Source: Candidatus Omnitrophota bacterium
Lineage (GTDB): Bacteria; Omnitrophota; JAUWXU01
Assembly (NCBI GenBank): GCA_030616145.1
Contig: JAUWXU010000001.1
Location: forward strand, 1 to 25,305
DNA length: 25,305 bases
Reading direction: 5' to 3'
In this document: one piece after another, positions 1 to 7,211 of the stretch
Numbering within the stretch: the stretch's first letter is position 1
Layout of the letters: each line of letters opens with the position of its first letter
Program-made: the position numbers and the translations under genes
Notes under the pieces: generated by a model
Seen by the model: the letters and a program-made list of their open reading frames with translations, nothing else
Told to the model about the DNA's origin: nothing
Databases searched by the model: none

Positions 1-1824
1 AATTGGCTGGGAAAAAGCGAAGGAGTGGAAATATTTTTTCCAGTGGTTGGGGATAAACAGGAGGTATTGAGTTGTTTTACTACTCGGGTGGATACTATTT
101 ATGGAGTTACTTATATGGTGTTAGCTCCGGAACATCCTGCCGTTGAGAGTCTAATAAAAGATGCCGGCAATAAAGATAAAATTGATAAATTTATAAAGGA
201 TGTCCGGTTCCAGGATAAGACTGAACGGCTCTCATCGGAAGTGGAGAAGGTCGGTATGTTTATTGATAGATACGTTATTAATCCGATGAGGGGTGAAAAA
301 ATACCTCTCTGGATAGCCAATTATGTCTTGATGGAATATGGTACAGGGGCAGTAATGGCTGTCCCCGCTCACGACCAAAGAGATCTCGAATTTGCTAAAA
401 AATATAATCTTCCGATAAAGGTAGTAATTGATAATCCAAAAAATCCTCTAGATGCGGTTTTAATGACTGAGGCATATATAGAAGATGGGATAATGGCCGC
501 TTCCGGTCAGTTTACCGGCCTGTCTAATCGGGTGGCGATGCAAAAAATAACCGACTACATGCAAAAAAAGAAGATAGGCCGAAGGACTATACATTATCGA
601 TTAAGAGATTGGTTGATTTCCAGACAAAGATATTGGGGTGCCCCTATTCCGATAGTCTATTGTCGCTCCTGCGGCATTGTTCCTTTACCCGATCGGGAAC
701 TTCCGGTTTTATTGCCTGAAGGTGTCCGGTTTAGACCTCAGGGGAAATCACCATTAGAAACCCAAAAGGATTTTTTGAACACAGTCTGTCCGAGATGCAA
801 AGGTCCAGCCAGACGAGAGGCAGATACAATGGATACCTTTGTTGATTCCAGCTGGTATTTTCTGAGATATCTCTCTCCTGATGACAATAAAAGAGCATTT
901 GACTCCAGACTGGTAAATAAATGGTTGCCGGTTGATCAATATATCGGTGGGGTTGAGCACGCCATTTTGCACCTTCTTTACGCCCGCTTTATCACCAAAG
1001 TTTTATATGACTTAGACCTGATAAATTTTCAAGAGCCATTCAAGGCCTTATTTACACAGGGAATGATTATTAAAAATGGCGCTAAAATGTCTAAGTCAAA
1101 AGGAAATGTCGTTAGCCCCGATAAGTTAATTTCCAGCTACGGCGCAGATACAGTCCGGGTCTATACTCTGTTTATCGGCCCGCCTGAAAAAGATGCTGAA
1201 TGGAACGATAAGGGTGTAGAGGGGGCCTATAGATTTTTAGGCCGGGTATGGCGGATGGTTGGACAAATCCTAAATTCCAAATCCCAAATTCTCCCTCGTT
1301 CCTCGGGACAGGCAAATCCCAAAATTCAAGAGTTGAGACGAAAAACTCATCAGACCATAAAGAAGGTCTCCGATGACATGGAAGGGGATTTTCATTTTAA
1401 CACCGCAATCAGTGCTATTATGGAATTGGTAAATGAGATCTACAAGTTCCAGACTGATAGAACGCAGCCCTGCGGTTTGCACTCGAAGACAGTCAAAGAA
1501 GCTGTTCGAATAGTAGTTATTTTGCTTTCGCCGTTTGCCCCTCACCTAGCCGAGGAATTATGGCAGATGCTTGGCAATAAACCCAGTATTTTCAGAACGC
1601 CCTGGCCAAGTTATGACCCGGCCATTCTAAAACAAAAAGAGATAACCGTAGTCATACAAATAAATGGCCGATTGAAACAACGCTTGAAGTTTGATGCTGA
1701 TGTTAAAGACAGCGACCTGAAGGCGGCGGCCCTCGAGGATGAAAAGATTAAGGATTGGATAAAAGACCGGCCAGTCAAAAAGATAGTGGTTGTCCCTAAA
1801 AAACTGGTAAATATTGTGGTATAA
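1..1824 (+). CDS. leuS: Leucyl-tRNA synthetase, C-terminal part (5' end outside window)
   Basis: Cytoplasmic enzyme that charges tRNA-Leu. The frame is open from base 1 (reading NWLGKSEGVEI), so the gene begins upstream and the GTG at 25 is internal. About 607 residues are visible. They include the CP1 editing domain (TTRVDTIYG, then AVPAHDQRD), a zinc-binding pair of CxxC motifs (CRSC and CPRC), the core block DTFVDSSWYFLRY, and the KMSKS signature at 1084-1098. The anticodon-binding helical domain and the usual LeuRS C-terminal domain follow. The HIGH motif must lie upstream. The linker at about 1264-1328 (ILNSKSQILPRSSGQANPK) looks like low-complexity repeat DNA read in frame. The stop overlaps a candidate promoter for the next gene. 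Identification is secure. Confidence 0.97.
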   Translation, partial: NWLGKSEGVEIFFPVVGDKQEVLSCFTTRVDTIYGVTYMVLAPEHPAVESLIKDAGNKDKIDKFIKDVRFQDKTERLSSEVEKVGMFIDRYVINPMRGEKIPLWIANYVLMEYGTGAVMAVPAHDQRDLEFAKKYNLPIKVVIDNPKNPLDAVLMTEAYIEDGIMAASGQFTGLSNRVAMQKITDYMQKKKIGRRTIHYRLRDWLISRQRYWGAPIPIVYCRSCGIVPLPDRELPVLLPEGVRFRPQGKSPLETQKDFLNTVCPRCKGPARREADTMDTFVDSSWYFLRYLSPDDNKRAFDSRLVNKWLPVDQYIGGVEHAILHLLYARFITKVLYDLDLINFQEPFKALFTQGMIIKNGAKMSKSKGNVVSPDKLISSYGADTVRVYTLFIGPPEKDAEWNDKGVEGAYRFLGRVWRMVGQILNSKSQILPRSSGQANPKIQELRRKTHQTIKKVSDDMEGDFHFNTAISAIMELVNEIYKFQTDRTQPCGLHSKTVKEAVRIVVILLSPFAPHLAEELWQMLGNKPSIFRTPWPSYDPAILKQKEITVVIQINGRLKQRLKFDADVKDSDLKAAALEDEKIKDWIKDRPVKKIVVVPKKLVNIVV

Positions 1825-1825
1825 T
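1817..1825 (+). promoter_or_regulatory. Candidate extended -10 promoter upstream of the ExeA-type gene
   Basis: TGGTATAAT is a perfect -10 hexamer with the extended TGn element, and it overlaps the leuS stop codon. The -35 region at 17-bp spacing (TAAAAA) is poor, so this would depend on the extended -10. Transcription would begin near 1832 and the leader would consist of the inverted repeat described next. Confidence 0.35.
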
Positions 1826-1843
1826 TTAAGTAACCAGAGATCA

Positions 1844-1931
1844 GTAACCAGAAACCAGAATAAAAGATTTTTGTGATTTCTACCTGTCTTCCGAAACTTT
1901 AGCGTAGGAAGATACTCTGGTTTCTGGTTAC
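1844..1931. repeat. Intergenic inverted repeat (16-bp perfect arms)
   Basis: The left arm GTAACCAGAAACCAGA (1844-1859) is the exact reverse complement of 1916-1931. Between the arms lies a smaller nested pair, TCTTCC (1887-1892) and GGAAGA (1907-1912). The phrase TAACCAGA also occurs at 1831-1838, just before the left arm. There is no ORF or transposase, and no T-run that would make it a terminator. It resembles a small palindromic dispersed repeat. The bases after the right arm (CGAACGAAGTGAGG) supply the GAGG ribosome-binding site of the next gene. Confidence 0.8.
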
Positions 1932-1951
1932 TCCGAACGAAGTGAGGCTAA

Positions 1952-2758
1952 ATGTATAAAAATTTCTTTGGCCTGAATGAAAAACCATTTAATATGACTC
2001 CCGACCCCAAGTTCCTTTTTTTCAGCCGAGGACATCAAGAGGCCTTTTCTCATCTTAGGTATGGAATAAAAGAAAAGAAGGGATTTATTGAGATTACCGG
2101 CGAGGTGGGCACCGGCAAGACAACCCTTTGCCGTGCTCTGCTGAATTACCTGGATAAAGAAATCAAAACCGCCCTTATCCTGAATTCCAATTTATCTCCC
2201 AACCAGATGCTGCAAACTATTGTTGAAGAACTGGCCATCAAGCCGCGCAAAGAAAATAAGAAGGAGATTCTTGCTGCGCTGAATAATTTTCTCATTGAAC
2301 AGTTGTCTTTGGGCAACAATGTCGTTTTGATTATTGATGAATCGCAGAACATGAGTCCTTCTATGTTGGAACAAATCAGGATGCTGTCTAATCTGGAAAC
2401 AGAAAAAGAGAAGTTGCTTCAGATTATACTGGTTGGCCAGCCCGAGCTACGGGATAAACTCAAACTTCCCCATCTAAGGCAGCTGAGACAGAGAATCGCT
2501 GTTCGCTATCATATTAATCCTTTAGACAAAGAGGAAAGTTCTAAATATATCTTCCATCGATTGCAGGTTGCCGGTTCAAAAGGAGACATATCTTTTACCG
2601 ATGATGCCCTGGACAGTATCTTCGCCTATTCAGGCGGGATTCCCCGCTTAATTAATGTAGTTTGCGACAAGGCGCTGCTGGCTGGTTATGTTATGGAGAC
2701 AAGGAAAATTAACGGACAGATTATAAAAAGGTCTATTGAAGAAATAGAGGGAAGGTGA
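1952..2758 (+). CDS. ExeA/GspA-type AAA ATPase
   Basis: A 268-residue ATPase of the ExeA/GspA family. In type II secretion these work with GspB to insert the secretin through the peptidoglycan. The N-terminus MYKNFFGLNEKPFNMTPDP is typical of the family. Walker A is GEVGTGKT (residues 50-57), Walker B is VVLIIDE (124-130), and a sensor-like ILVGQPEL lies at 159-166. The rest is a AAA lid. No transmembrane segment or peptidoglycan-binding extension is seen, so this is the short, cytoplasmic form. The start is supported by GAGG at 1944-1947. A GspB-like membrane protein follows 8 nt downstream, which supports the secretion or pilus reading over a transposition (TniB-like) role. The exact substrate system is not visible here. 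Confidence 0.85.
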   Translation: MYKNFFGLNEKPFNMTPDPKFLFFSRGHQEAFSHLRYGIKEKKGFIEITGEVGTGKTTLCRALLNYLDKEIKTALILNSNLSPNQMLQTIVEELAIKPRKENKKEILAALNNFLIEQLSLGNNVVLIIDESQNMSPSMLEQIRMLSNLETEKEKLLQIILVGQPELRDKLKLPHLRQLRQRIAVRYHINPLDKEESSKYIFHRLQVAGSKGDISFTDDALDSIFAYSGGIPRLINVVCDKALLAGYVMETRKINGQIIKRSIEEIEGR

Positions 2759-2766
2759 GTGAATAA

Positions 2767-3312
2767 ATGAGTATTGTAAACGACGCCTTAAAGAAAATCG
2801 CCGGGCAAAGGACAAAAAAGATTCTTATTGAACCTTCCAGGCCCTTTCGACAGCAGCCGGCCAGAAAAGGGGTTATAGTGGTTTTAGGGGGAATTGTTAT
2901 CCTGATTGTTTTAATCGGGTTATTTTTGTTGAAATGGCCGTTATTATTAGAGCAGGATAGAAAAGAAAATATAGCTCTGCCTTATTTGGGCAGCCAGGAT
3001 GAGAATACTGAGGGAATTACTGAAGGTGAATTTATAGAGAAAGTTTCTGGCGGGGAAATTGCAGATAAACTTGATCAAGAAGTTGAGAATGAAATTGTTA
3101 AAGAGATTACTGAGGACGAAGAATTAGCCAAAAAACCGGAGCTTTCCTTAACCGGGATTGTCTGGGGGAATGAAAGGCCCTGTGCCTTTATTAATAATAT
3201 GATGGTAGAAGAAGGTGAGATGGTTAATGGTGCAAAGGTAGTAAAGATAGATTACAGAAAGGTTCTGCTGAGTTTTGGAGAGAAAGAAATCTCTCTTTCC
3301 CTTGGCAAATAG
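2767..3312 (+). CDS. GspB-like bitopic membrane protein
   Basis: A 181-residue protein with a short cytoplasmic N-terminus (MSIVNDALKKIAGQ, the usual opening of GspB-type proteins), one transmembrane helix at about residues 35-58, an acidic glutamate-rich linker at about 75-120, and a small C-terminal beta domain (LTGIVWGNERPCAFINN...). That last part resembles the GspB/PilP-type domain that contacts secretins. It follows the ExeA-type ATPase by 8 nt, and ExeA with GspB forms a known pair. I infer an inner-membrane partner that carries the ATPase signal to the periplasm. The family call rests on the N-terminal and C-terminal motifs plus context. Confidence 0.65.
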   Translation: MSIVNDALKKIAGQRTKKILIEPSRPFRQQPARKGVIVVLGGIVILIVLIGLFLLKWPLLLEQDRKENIALPYLGSQDENTEGITEGEFIEKVSGGEIADKLDQEVENEIVKEITEDEELAKKPELSLTGIVWGNERPCAFINNMMVEEGEMVNGAKVVKIDYRKVLLSFGEKEISLSLGK

Positions 3313-3331
3313 ATTTTTTCAGTTATTATAG

Positions 3332-3733
3332 ATGTTTAACTTAACTAGATATGAGAAAGGCATAATAGTCTTTTTAGCAGCGAGTATTGTTTTGGGATAC
3401 GGTCTCGTCTATTTCCAAAAGGTACACTCCCATACCAAAGATTTTGGTGTGGGGGTAAATGCTGAGCCTCCTCTCCCAGCTTCCTGGGTGGCCCATTCTT
3501 ATCAAAAAGAACTTCCTGCCCGTTCCATCAGGACAGTCTTTGTTATAGACATAAATAAAGCCGATTACCGGAATTTAATTCGGCTTTCCGGGATCGGTCC
3601 TGTATTGGCACAAAGGATTATTGACTACCGCAGTCGCAACGGTACCTTTAAGCGGATAGAGGAAATTAAGAATGTATCCGGAATTGGCAATAAGAAATTC
3701 GAACGAATAAAGGAGTTTCTAGTCTTAGAGTGA
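3332..3733 (+). CDS. ComEA-like membrane-anchored helix-hairpin-helix DNA-binding protein
   Basis: A 133-residue protein with an N-terminal transmembrane helix (about residues 9-28), a short periplasmic linker and a C-terminal double helix-hairpin-helix domain (about 72-133). The hairpins are RLSGIGPVLAQRI and NVSGIGNKKFERI. ComEA proteins bind incoming double-stranded DNA in the periplasm during natural transformation and pass it to ComEC. The reading frame ends in TGA overlapping a GTG (3730-3732) that begins a broken copy of the comEC N-terminus. The ancestral arrangement was therefore comEA-comEC with a translational overlap. The functional comEC now lies about 950 bp downstream, past an inserted gene. 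Confidence 0.85.
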   Translation: MFNLTRYEKGIIVFLAASIVLGYGLVYFQKVHSHTKDFGVGVNAEPPLPASWVAHSYQKELPARSIRTVFVIDINKADYRNLIRLSGIGPVLAQRIIDYRSRNGTFKRIEEIKNVSGIGNKKFERIKEFLVLE

Positions 3734-3799
3734 AATGGACACTGCCAGGATTGACTATTGCCTTTTGTTTGGAAATAATAACTGCTAATTATACCGCAA
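3718..3799 (+). repeat. Direct duplication, left copy (comEA end plus comEC start)
   Basis: 82 bp matching 4677-4758 at a constant offset of 959, with about six mismatches by eye. It covers the last codons of comEA and the first 23 codons of comEC. The copy downstream carries the intact comEC. The two copies bracket the transglutaminase-like gene. Confidence 0.92.
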
Positions 3800-3852
3800 G
3801 TTCGATCAAAATAATCCCCTCTTATTCAGTTAAAAAATTAACACTAAATTAA
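3730..3852 (+). pseudogene. Remnant of the comEC N-terminus
   Basis: Starting at GTG 3730, the frame reads VKWTLPGLTIAFCLEII and then TANYTA before losing similarity at 3799 and reaching a stop at 3850-3852. The real ComEC begins VKWTLPGMTIAFCVGII then TANYTA. The homologous part is 23 codons, so it cannot encode a working ComEC. It has two or more amino-acid changes, consistent with relaxed selection after duplication. Confidence 0.85.
3751..3779 (+). promoter_or_regulatory. Possible promoter arising inside the comEC remnant
   Basis: TTGACT (3751-3756), 17 bp, AATAAT (3774-3779): five of six matches in each hexamer. The intact downstream copy has ATGACT at the same -35 place, so the remnant is closer to consensus by one substitution. 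It would give a leader of about 120 nt for the transglutaminase-like gene. It may be chance. Confidence 0.25.
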
Positions 3853-3859
3853 CACTAAA
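3838..3859 (+). repeat. Two tandem 11-bp units upstream of the transglutaminase-like gene
   Basis: TTAACACTAAA occurs at 3838-3848 and again at 3849-3859, followed by TTAATA. It could be an operator or slippage. It lies just before the -10-like TATAAT at 3875. Confidence 0.8.
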
Positions 3860-3874
3860 TTAATAGTTAGCAAG

Positions 3875-3880
3875 TATAAT
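3875..3880 (+). promoter_or_regulatory. -10-like hexamer before the transglutaminase-like gene
   Basis: A perfect TATAAT 27 nt ahead of the ATG. The nearest -35-like TTAACA (3849-3854) is 20 bp away, longer than the usual spacing, and lies in the 11-bp tandem repeat. A regulated promoter is possible. Confidence 0.3.
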
Positions 3881-3907
3881 TTAGTTAGAAACTGGGAAAC
3901 GAATAAG

Positions 3908-4522
3908 ATGCAAGCCAAAACATGTTTTCTCATTTTGTTGTTCATTTTTTTATGTAAATCCACGCCCATTTTGGCGGGATCGATGCCTATGGAAAAGGAA
4001 GATACAGGTTTTGCTGGCAATATTGTTATTAGGCAAGAAAGGTACAAAATTGGTAGTGTTTCAATAGTCAAGCCGGTTTCGGTAGATCTGAGAATTTTAA
4101 ATATTATAAACCTTGAAGGCATAAAGTCAATCGAAGATTATGCACTGTGGTTGAAGGAAAATGTAAAATACAGAAAGGATGATAGTGCTGACGTCTGGTC
4201 TTTACCAGATGAAACGCTGACAAGAAAATATGGAGATTGTGAAGATTTTGCTTTTTTGAATGCAGCTTTTCTGCACGTAATGGGTTACAAGCCTAAAGTA
4301 ATGGCGATAGTAGGAGGGATAAGGAAAGGGGGTCACGCTATCTGTGCCTTCAGAAAAGGTGATCATTATCTATGGTTTGACAATGCCGAACTTAAAAAAA
4401 TCCCGGCAGCCTCAATCGAAGAATTTACCAAACATATTTTTCGAAGGTATGCCTGCTTGGGTCTTTTTGAAATCGACCTTGATAACAGAACTAAACATAG
4501 TTTATCTGATCAGTCTAGATAA
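3908..4522 (+). CDS. Secreted transglutaminase-like cysteine protein
   Basis: A 204-residue protein with a signal peptide (hydrophobic residues 7-22, likely cleavage near ILAG) and a transglutaminase-like fold. The likely triad is Cys111 (KYGDCEDFAFL), His143 (GGHAICAF) and Asp158 (LWFDNA). It fits bacterial transglutaminase-like cysteine proteinases, whose roles range from proteolysis to cross-linking; the substrate here is unknown. It lies between comEA and comEC inside an 82-bp direct duplication, so it is an insertion into an older operon. No transposase accompanies it. Ribosome-binding sequence is weak (GGGA at 3894-3897). Its own promoter is suggested by TATAAT at 3875. A role in DNA uptake is only suggested by location. 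Confidence 0.75.
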   Translation: MQAKTCFLILLFIFLCKSTPILAGSMPMEKEDTGFAGNIVIRQERYKIGSVSIVKPVSVDLRILNIINLEGIKSIEDYALWLKENVKYRKDDSADVWSLPDETLTRKYGDCEDFAFLNAAFLHVMGYKPKVMAIVGGIRKGGHAICAFRKGDHYLWFDNAELKKIPAASIEEFTKHIFRRYACLGLFEIDLDNRTKHSLSDQSR

Positions 4523-4676
4523 TAAAGAAGATTAGGCATCTAAACTCAAACTTATCCTTGAGCCTGCAATCTAACATTAGCTATGTTTCATTTGCAGGTG
4601 AGACAAGTTCATAATCCCTTATTTTGTGTCCACCTTGCATCGATCCAAGTCCAAAACAATGAGAAACATCGGGAAC

Positions 4677-4758
4677 TCTGGTCTGAGAGTGAAATGGACT
4701 CTGCCAGGAATGACTATTGCCTTTTGTGTGGGAATAATAACTGCTAATTATACCGCAA
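4677..4758 (+). repeat. Direct duplication, right copy (comEA tail remnant plus comEC start)
   Basis: Matches 3718-3799. The first 12 bases correspond to the last comEA codons, now with TTA changed to TGA, and the rest is the true start of comEC. Bases upstream of 4677 have no match to comEA, so the duplication boundary is sharp. Confidence 0.92.
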
Positions 4759-6227
4759 TTCCCTTTCTTTTCTTTTATGGATTTGCTTGCCTCTTTTTAA
4801 TAGGTACACTTATTTCGTTTAAAAGAGATCTGGCCTTTTACATTGCCCTTCTTTGTGTTTTCTTTTCCATCGGTGCTATCCTGTTGAAGAATTCTCAGAC
4901 TCTTCCTGCCTGTCATATTGCCAACTTCAGCCCCTATAAATCAGAGAGAGTATTTTTAAAAGGAACGATAGATAGCGATCCTTTCTCTGGGCCCAAGAAA
5001 ACCTCTTTTATTTTAAGGGCAAAAGAGCTTTATCTTGGTCAAACTCGCCGGCAGGTTTGCGGCAAGGTCCTGGTTTCAGTATTTGAGAAACATAATTTTA
5101 TCTATGGTCAAGAACTGGTTTTAGAAGGGTCTTTGTATCGCCCGTTTAATTTTCAGATTTCAGATAGATTGAATTACCGAAATTATCTTTCCGGTCAGGG
5201 TATTTATTCCCTTTTAGCGGTCAAAAAAGGTTCTCTGATCAAAGATACGGGGAAGAACTCCGGCAATTTTTTAAAATCATTTGCTTTTCGGATAAAACAC
5301 AGTATGGCGGAAGTAATTTCAAAAAGGCTTTCGCCGGTTTCTGCCAGCGTCTTAAATGCTATGTTGTTAGGTGAACGAAAGGGTGTTCCTGATTTTATAA
5401 CCGAAAACCTGTTACGCACAGGTACTGGTCACATCCTGGCAGTATCCGGCCTCCATGTGGGTATCGTGGCCTTTGTCCTGCTGGTCTTTCTAAAGGCCCT
5501 CCGCATCTTTGGCAGGGTTCGCTACGTTATCCTGATAATTTCACTGATTATTTATGCGATTCTTACCGGCGCCAGGCCTTCAGTGCTGAGGGCAACAGTT
5601 ATGGCAATAATTATTTTGGGCGGGTATTTATTCAGAAGAGAAACATCTATCTACAATTCTTTGGCGTTGGCTGCGGTGTTTATTTTGTTTTTAAATCCTG
5701 CGCAACTTTTTGGGATTAGTTTCCAACTTTCTTTCGCGTGCGTTATTTCAATTCTGTGGATTTCCCCCAAGATCAAATCGTTATTTCCTGCTTATTTGTT
5801 TGGCAAAGGCTGGCTGCGTTTTTTAGCAGTGGCCATATCTATTTCTACAGCAGCCTGGCTGGGTAGTTTAGGCCTGATTGTCTATTATTTTAAGATTTTT
5901 TCTCCAATAACTATATTTGCGAATATAATTGTTAGCGCACTTTTGCCTTTAGTTATCATTTCCGGACTTACCCTGGTGCTATTTGGAAGTTGCATTCCCC
6001 TTTTAGGAGTTATATTTGCAGCGAACTGCGAGTTTTTCACAGCGGTTCTAATTAAACTGAATTCTGTTTTAGCCGCCATTCCCGGTTCCTATTTCAAGCT
6101 TAATTCGCCGCCTCTTATTTATATTATCGGTTATTATGGTTTATTATTGTTGGTTTTTTCTTCCTATTGGCAAAGGTGGGCCTTCTTGACAAAACTTAAA
6201 GCCTGTGATATAGTTAGAGAAAAATAG
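4689..6227 (+). CDS. comEC: ComEC/Rec2-type DNA uptake channel protein
   Basis: A polytopic inner-membrane protein that carries single-stranded DNA into the cell during transformation. From GTG 4689 it is 512 residues. An N-terminal membrane pair and OB-like DUF4131 region come first. The competence domain follows with its signature HILAVSGLHVG, then LTGARPSVLRA and NPAQLFGISFQLSF, within about eight more helices. The C-terminal metallo-beta-lactamase-like nuclease domain found in many ComECs is absent. I chose GTG 4689 because the duplicated comEA/comEC junction shows it as the ancestral start overlapping the comEA stop. The frame is open upstream to GTG 4626 and ATG 4659, but those codons lie in inserted DNA. 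None of the three starts has a good Shine-Dalgarno. Confidence 0.9.
   Translation: MKWTLPGMTIAFCVGIITANYTAIPFLFFYGFACLFLIGTLISFKRDLAFYIALLCVFFSIGAILLKNSQTLPACHIANFSPYKSERVFLKGTIDSDPFSGPKKTSFILRAKELYLGQTRRQVCGKVLVSVFEKHNFIYGQELVLEGSLYRPFNFQISDRLNYRNYLSGQGIYSLLAVKKGSLIKDTGKNSGNFLKSFAFRIKHSMAEVISKRLSPVSASVLNAMLLGERKGVPDFITENLLRTGTGHILAVSGLHVGIVAFVLLVFLKALRIFGRVRYVILIISLIIYAILTGARPSVLRATVMAIIILGGYLFRRETSIYNSLALAAVFILFLNPAQLFGISFQLSFACVISILWISPKIKSLFPAYLFGKGWLRFLAVAISISTAAWLGSLGLIVYYFKIFSPITIFANIIVSALLPLVIISGLTLVLFGSCIPLLGVIFAANCEFFTAVLIKLNSVLAAIPGSYFKLNSPPLIYIIGYYGLLLLVFSSYWQRWAFLTKLKACDIVREK
6186..6214 (+). promoter_or_regulatory. Strong sigma-70-type promoter inside the comEC 3' end
   Basis: TTGACA (6186-6191), 17 bp, TATAGT (6209-6214), with an extended TGA just before the -10. 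The predicted start near 6221 would leave a leader of about 16 nt before the bamD-like gene. It would let bamD-like and lptE be expressed independently of competence genes. Confidence 0.6.
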
Positions 6228-6236
6228 TATAGCAAA

Positions 6237-7211
6237 ATGCGAAATTTTACGATTATTTTAGCCCTTTCTTTTTTACAATTTGTTTATGTTCAGGAAGTTA
6301 CGGCATTCTGGATCTGGACCCCGGATAGCGGAAAGTGGAGCAATCCGAAATATATGGCCAAAGATACTCCTGAAAGGAGCTTTGAGTATGCCAAAACCTT
6401 TTATGATTCAAAGGATTATGATGAAGCGATAAAGGGATTTGAGGTATTAATCAGCAGTTTTCCTCTTTCCGATTTGGCCAGTGAGGCCCAGTATTATATC
6501 GGCCGGTCCTATGAAGCAATGCAGAAATATTATTACGCCTATCTGGCCTACCAGAAGGTCATTGATGAGTACCCAGGTTCTGAAAGGATAACTGAAGTAA
6601 TTGCCAAGGAATATGAAATAGCTGATTTCTTTTACAATCGGGAAAAGGCAAAGATCCTCGGTAAATCGATAGGTATGTTTTCATCAAAGGAGAAGGCCCT
6701 GGAGATCTTTCAGAAGATAGTTAGCGACGCCCCGTATGGAGAATATGGGCCGCTTGCCCAATATAAGATTGGTATTTATTACAGGGACACGGCTAGATAT
6801 AAAGAGGCAATAGATGAATTTAACAAACTAATAGACAATTATCCTCAAAGCAAGTTGATTGTTGAGGCGCGATATGAAATAGCCATTTGTTTATTTGAAA
6901 TAGCTGCGCAGCGCGATTATAAACAGGCAGATATTGATAAGGCCATTAGAGAATTTCAGGATTTTCTTACAGATTATTCTGAAGATAAGCTGGCTGCTGA
7001 AGCTGTAAACAAATTGACTGAACTGAAGCAAAAAAAAGCTGAAGGAATTTTTTCAATTGCGCAGTTTTATGAAAAACAGGGTGATCTGGACAGCGCTTTA
7101 ATATATTACAAAGAAATCAGGGATTCTTTAGGAGATACCCCCTGGGTTATTAAGGCCGTAGAAAGGATTTTAGTTATTAATAAGGGGCGGGTAAATGCGA
7201 ATGATTCATAG
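6237..7211 (+). CDS. BamD-like periplasmic TPR protein (YfiO family)
   Basis: A 324-residue protein with a signal peptide (about 1-23, ending VTA) followed by WIWTPDSGKWSNPK, an opening seen in BamD-like proteins of deep-branching Gram-negatives. Repeated TPR-like helical hairpins then run to the end (for example AKTFYDSKDYDEAIKGFEVL, YKEAIDEFNKLIDNYPQSK). BamD is the outer-membrane lipoprotein of the Bam complex that folds beta-barrel proteins. No lipobox cysteine is present near the signal cleavage site, so this copy is probably not lipidated and may be a periplasmic scaffold instead (CpoB/YbgF-like is the alternative). It starts 9 nt after comEC, close behind a strong promoter, and overlaps lptE by 17 nt. 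Confidence 0.75.
   Translation: MRNFTIILALSFLQFVYVQEVTAFWIWTPDSGKWSNPKYMAKDTPERSFEYAKTFYDSKDYDEAIKGFEVLISSFPLSDLASEAQYYIGRSYEAMQKYYYAYLAYQKVIDEYPGSERITEVIAKEYEIADFFYNREKAKILGKSIGMFSSKEKALEIFQKIVSDAPYGEYGPLAQYKIGIYYRDTARYKEAIDEFNKLIDNYPQSKLIVEARYEIAICLFEIAAQRDYKQADIDKAIREFQDFLTDYSEDKLAAEAVNKLTELKQKKAEGIFSIAQFYEKQGDLDSALIYYKEIRDSLGDTPWVIKAVERILVINKGRVNANDS

Noticed and set aside
3800..4676. Insertion sequence between comEA and comEC
   Set aside because: No transposase, terminal inverted repeats or short target duplication. The flanks are an 82-bp host duplication instead.
4626..4688. Longer start for comEC at GTG 4626 or ATG 4659
   Set aside because: These codons lie in inserted DNA outside the duplicated junction. 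The ancestral junction starts comEC at GTG 4689, and the hydrophobic N-terminus begins there. Not excluded.
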